A stretch of 64,000 nucleotides of DNA, from NCBI RefSeq assembly GCF_000499845.2, contig NW_027174112.1:62001-126000 (forward strand), in the 5' to 3' direction. The DNA is from Phaseolus vulgaris (Eukaryota > Streptophyta > Magnoliopsida > Fabales > Fabaceae). Shown piece by piece: positions 61,146 to 64,000 of the stretch. A program made the position numbers and the translations under genes. Below the pieces are notes generated by a model, which saw only the letters and a list, made by a program, of their open reading frames with translations, had not been told where the DNA came from and ran no database searches. The number at the start of each line of letters is the position of its first letter. Position 1 is the stretch's first letter.

Positions 61146-64000
61146 GCTTCACAGATCACGAATAATTATAATAAAGCTGCAGTTAAATATGGTGAGACTT
61201 GTTTCTGCTTTGAATCTGGATTGCCATGGCCAAAATGGTGACTCTGGGATTTGAAAAAGATTGTTGGTCAGAGGACATTTTTCCTATTTTATATTTTATG
61301 TAATCGTACGTGAAAATCACAAGCCACTTCCTAGAACTGTATATATAATAAAAAATAAATTTATAATTAAATAATATGAAAACATATTAAAATAATAACA
61401 TTGTTCATTACAAAGTGTATTATAAAAAGAGAGTTGATTATCAATTTATCAAAGTCCCATCAAGTCATTGTATATAGAACTAATATAAAGTGTGTGTCTC
61501 ACTCTCAAATGTTTGAATAATTGAAGATTAAATTAAAATGTATAATTGTTATTGTTCAATATTTTTTTATGAATGTTTCTCAATTTTAACTTATCATGTT
61601 TCTTTAATGTTTATCGATTTCGATAATCTAGTGTTACAAGAAACAAAAAGATATTAAAGATGGAAAGACCGAAATATACTACTAAAAGTTTTATTATATA
61701 AATAAATTTTAATTTTAAAAATAAATTAGGTATATATATTTTAAAAAACTAATATCTAAAAATTATTTTTTATTATTAATAAATAATTTTTAAATTAATA
61801 TGTAATTAGTTATTAATACTATTCAGGTTAATGTACACGGCACCCAAATATCTAATATGCTTCTACCAAGTCAAGATATTTATCGTGTATAGTAACACTT
61901 TTGTCCGGGAGCATTACGACAGATTCATACGAATTTATGATGTTCTTAATTTGACAAAATTGAAGAGGTTGTCTCAACCTGTTAACCATTATTCAACAAT
62001 TAATAAAAAAAACATATTACTTTTACATTTAAATGTGATAACAGATAAAATTCAATTTCAATGGTATTTTAAATTTTATCTTTACGAAAATCCATCGAAG
62101 TTTTTTTTAATATTATAAAACATAAAAGAATTTGTAGGTATTTTTTATCAAAAAATAATAATTTAATAAATAAATGAAACATCATGCTGTGATTTGTTTC
62201 TGCTTTGAATTTGGATTAAAATAAAATTTTAATAGTTTTTTTTTTAAACCTTAAAGGAATTGAGTTGAGGACATTGCCTTGCCGTGTGCACATCTAAGAT
62301 GCTTCTACCAAGTCGTGTTCGTCCTTTTAATGCGAATTTTTTTATTTATTTCGATACTTACATATTATTTAATAATTAAAAAGTAACTATGCATTGTTGT
62401 TATAATTTATTGTACATTATCAGCCCATTGATGAAATCATAATTTATATGATTGTAAGAGTATACATGTAATCATTTATAGTAGAAAAATACTACTGTAC
62501 AATTATTTCTTATTATTATGCATAAACTATATTCTCTTTGACCATAAGTTGAATATCACGTATGCATATAATTATAACTTATTAGTTTATTCCGAGAAAA
62601 TAATGACACCCTTTAAAGTATGTACCCTCGCTGGAATTTACCTAAAAACCTGTTTACTCTTTTAATTATTTACTATTAGTTATCACTGATAAATATTTAT
62701 CTTTACCAATAATATAAAAATATGTCATTGCAATGCTTTTTATTATTATTCCAAAGTCTCGTGCTTAGTTATTCTTGCGGAGTGGTTAATTTTAAAAAAT
62801 ATTATTACGCGTTTATAAGAAGTAATTAGAAAAAATAAAGTCTCACTCTATAACATAAAAGTATTTTATCTTCCAATGTGGTAGACTTCTTTATTACTTG
62901 TATTCGTCCTAATAGTTCCATATTATTTAGAGTCAAAATAAAAAATAATTAAAAATAATTCTTCAATCCGTCTATATGTATTTTTATATGTATTTTAAGT
63001 ATAAAATTATGATGAACACTAAAATCAAAAGCGACCAATATCTCATATAGTGATTAATCTTAACAATGTTATCTCAATGAACTTGAGGTAGATAATATAT
63101 GATTAATTCGTATTTTTCTAATCAATCTACTGGACACATAATTCTAAAGGTAAAAAGGGTAAAAGAAAAACATTCCATAAATCTTACAATGTCTACTAAA
63201 TTTTTTTACTGAATAAACACAATTTATTACTTGGAAATAAGTTCTAAAGATGGATTGTTTTGATTCATTATTAAATTTGACTTAAAGTCTCTTCATCATA
63301 ATTATATGTTAAAAAATATATCATTACATTATTTGCGTTATTTTAATTTGACTGACGATAATTAAAAGATATATTTAGAATTTAAAGGAGTAAAAATAAT
63401 ATGTTTTTTTTTAAATCATATTTGATATTTTGAAATATTTACTGTCCAAATATATTTTACCCTAATTTTTTTCAGTATTTTTTAAGTAGCATTCTTAAAA
63501 GTCAACTTATTTAATAGCTTTTTTTTTTCGGGAATATTGAGAGTAAGATATATACATATACATACGAATTTATGATGTTCAAGACAAATTGAAGAGGGTG
63601 TCCCTACTTTTTAACCATGATTCATCAATTAATAAAAAAAAATATTTTAACATTTAAATGATTTACAGATAAAATTCAACTTCAATGGTCTTTTAAATTT
63701 TATAATTGCAAAAATCAAGTAAAGTTTCTTTTAATAATATAAACTAGAAAAGAATTTGCAACTATAATATAATAGACGGACAATAACAGAAGGTCATTTA
63801 ATAATTAAAAATAACTATGCACTGTCGTTGTAATTTTTTTGTACATTATCAGTCCATTGATGAAATCACCATTTATATAATTGTAAAAGTAATTATTAAG
63901 TATACTATTAGTTATTACAGAGAAATATTTATTTTAAGAAATAATATAAAAGTATATATCATTAAAATGTTTTTTTTTTCGTGGTGCGTGCTTATTTATT
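61146..64000. other. AT-rich intergenic to the right window edge
   Basis: No gene recognised. Two related segments, about 61855-62110 and 63555-63730, match the dispersed repeat at 1115-1310 and 14210-14340 (ATTAATAAAAAAAAC-type start, then AAATTCAATTTCAATGGT). Segments 62280-62460 and 63780-63900 also resemble each other (TGTACATTATCAG(C/T)CCATTG, ATGAAATCA), so this part contains a partial local duplication. Confidence 0.5.

Overview
The window is nuclear DNA of a flowering plant, most likely a legume of the bean/cowpea type. It is AT-rich, the genes have short exons with GT-AG introns, the only full-length housekeeping gene is a plant glyoxylate reductase, and the rest is plant transposable elements (Ty1/copia, CACTA, Mutator-like, SINE-like). 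The legume assignment is inference from overall character and repeat types.

The backbone is a decayed tandem array of one repeating unit. Each unit holds a tiny two-exon plus-strand gene for a very basic peptide of about 48-62 residues, followed by a minus-strand, 8-exon gene for cytosolic glyoxylate/succinic semialdehyde reductase (GLYR1) facing it. Copy A is cut by the left window edge (only exon 1, with a 1-base deletion, lies at 206-309). Copy B (16.8-21.2 kb) has lost its start and carries frameshifts. Copy C (50558-55019) is complete and encodes 290 residues. A fourth unit was broken: exons 5-7 lie inverted at 29.7-30.4 kb (copy D), next to an exon that looks like a RIX1/PELP1-type gene. 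A 3' fragment (copy E, 32.3 and 38.0 kb) is split by a retrotransposon. The peptide gene occurs four times (15.1, 30.9, 49.1 and 60.8 kb), and every copy keeps an open frame across the same intron.

Mobile elements fill the spaces. At 2317-6975 is a CACTA element with a 3-base target duplication. It carries a truncated TNP2 transposase and a multi-exon second gene ending in a Ulp1-type protease domain; its empty site survives in a duplicated block near 27.15 kb. At 10439-11584 is a Mutator-like fold-back element made almost entirely of two long inverted arms with a 9-base duplication. At 32369-37768 is a copia element with 182/196-base LTRs, a solo LTR nested in its gag and a 62-unit CT repeat between integrase and reverse transcriptase. 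At 41140-47832 is a second, longer copia element with another LTR-like insertion in its left LTR. Copia gag remnants in opposite orientations lie at 56.5-59.3 kb. The remaining stretches are AT-rich intergenic DNA with dispersed duplicated blocks.

Only GLYR1 copy C and perhaps the small peptide genes look functional for the plant. The peptide family is the best candidate here for something undescribed. Exon limits were read by eye from splice sites and from comparing the copies with each other; no database search was possible.
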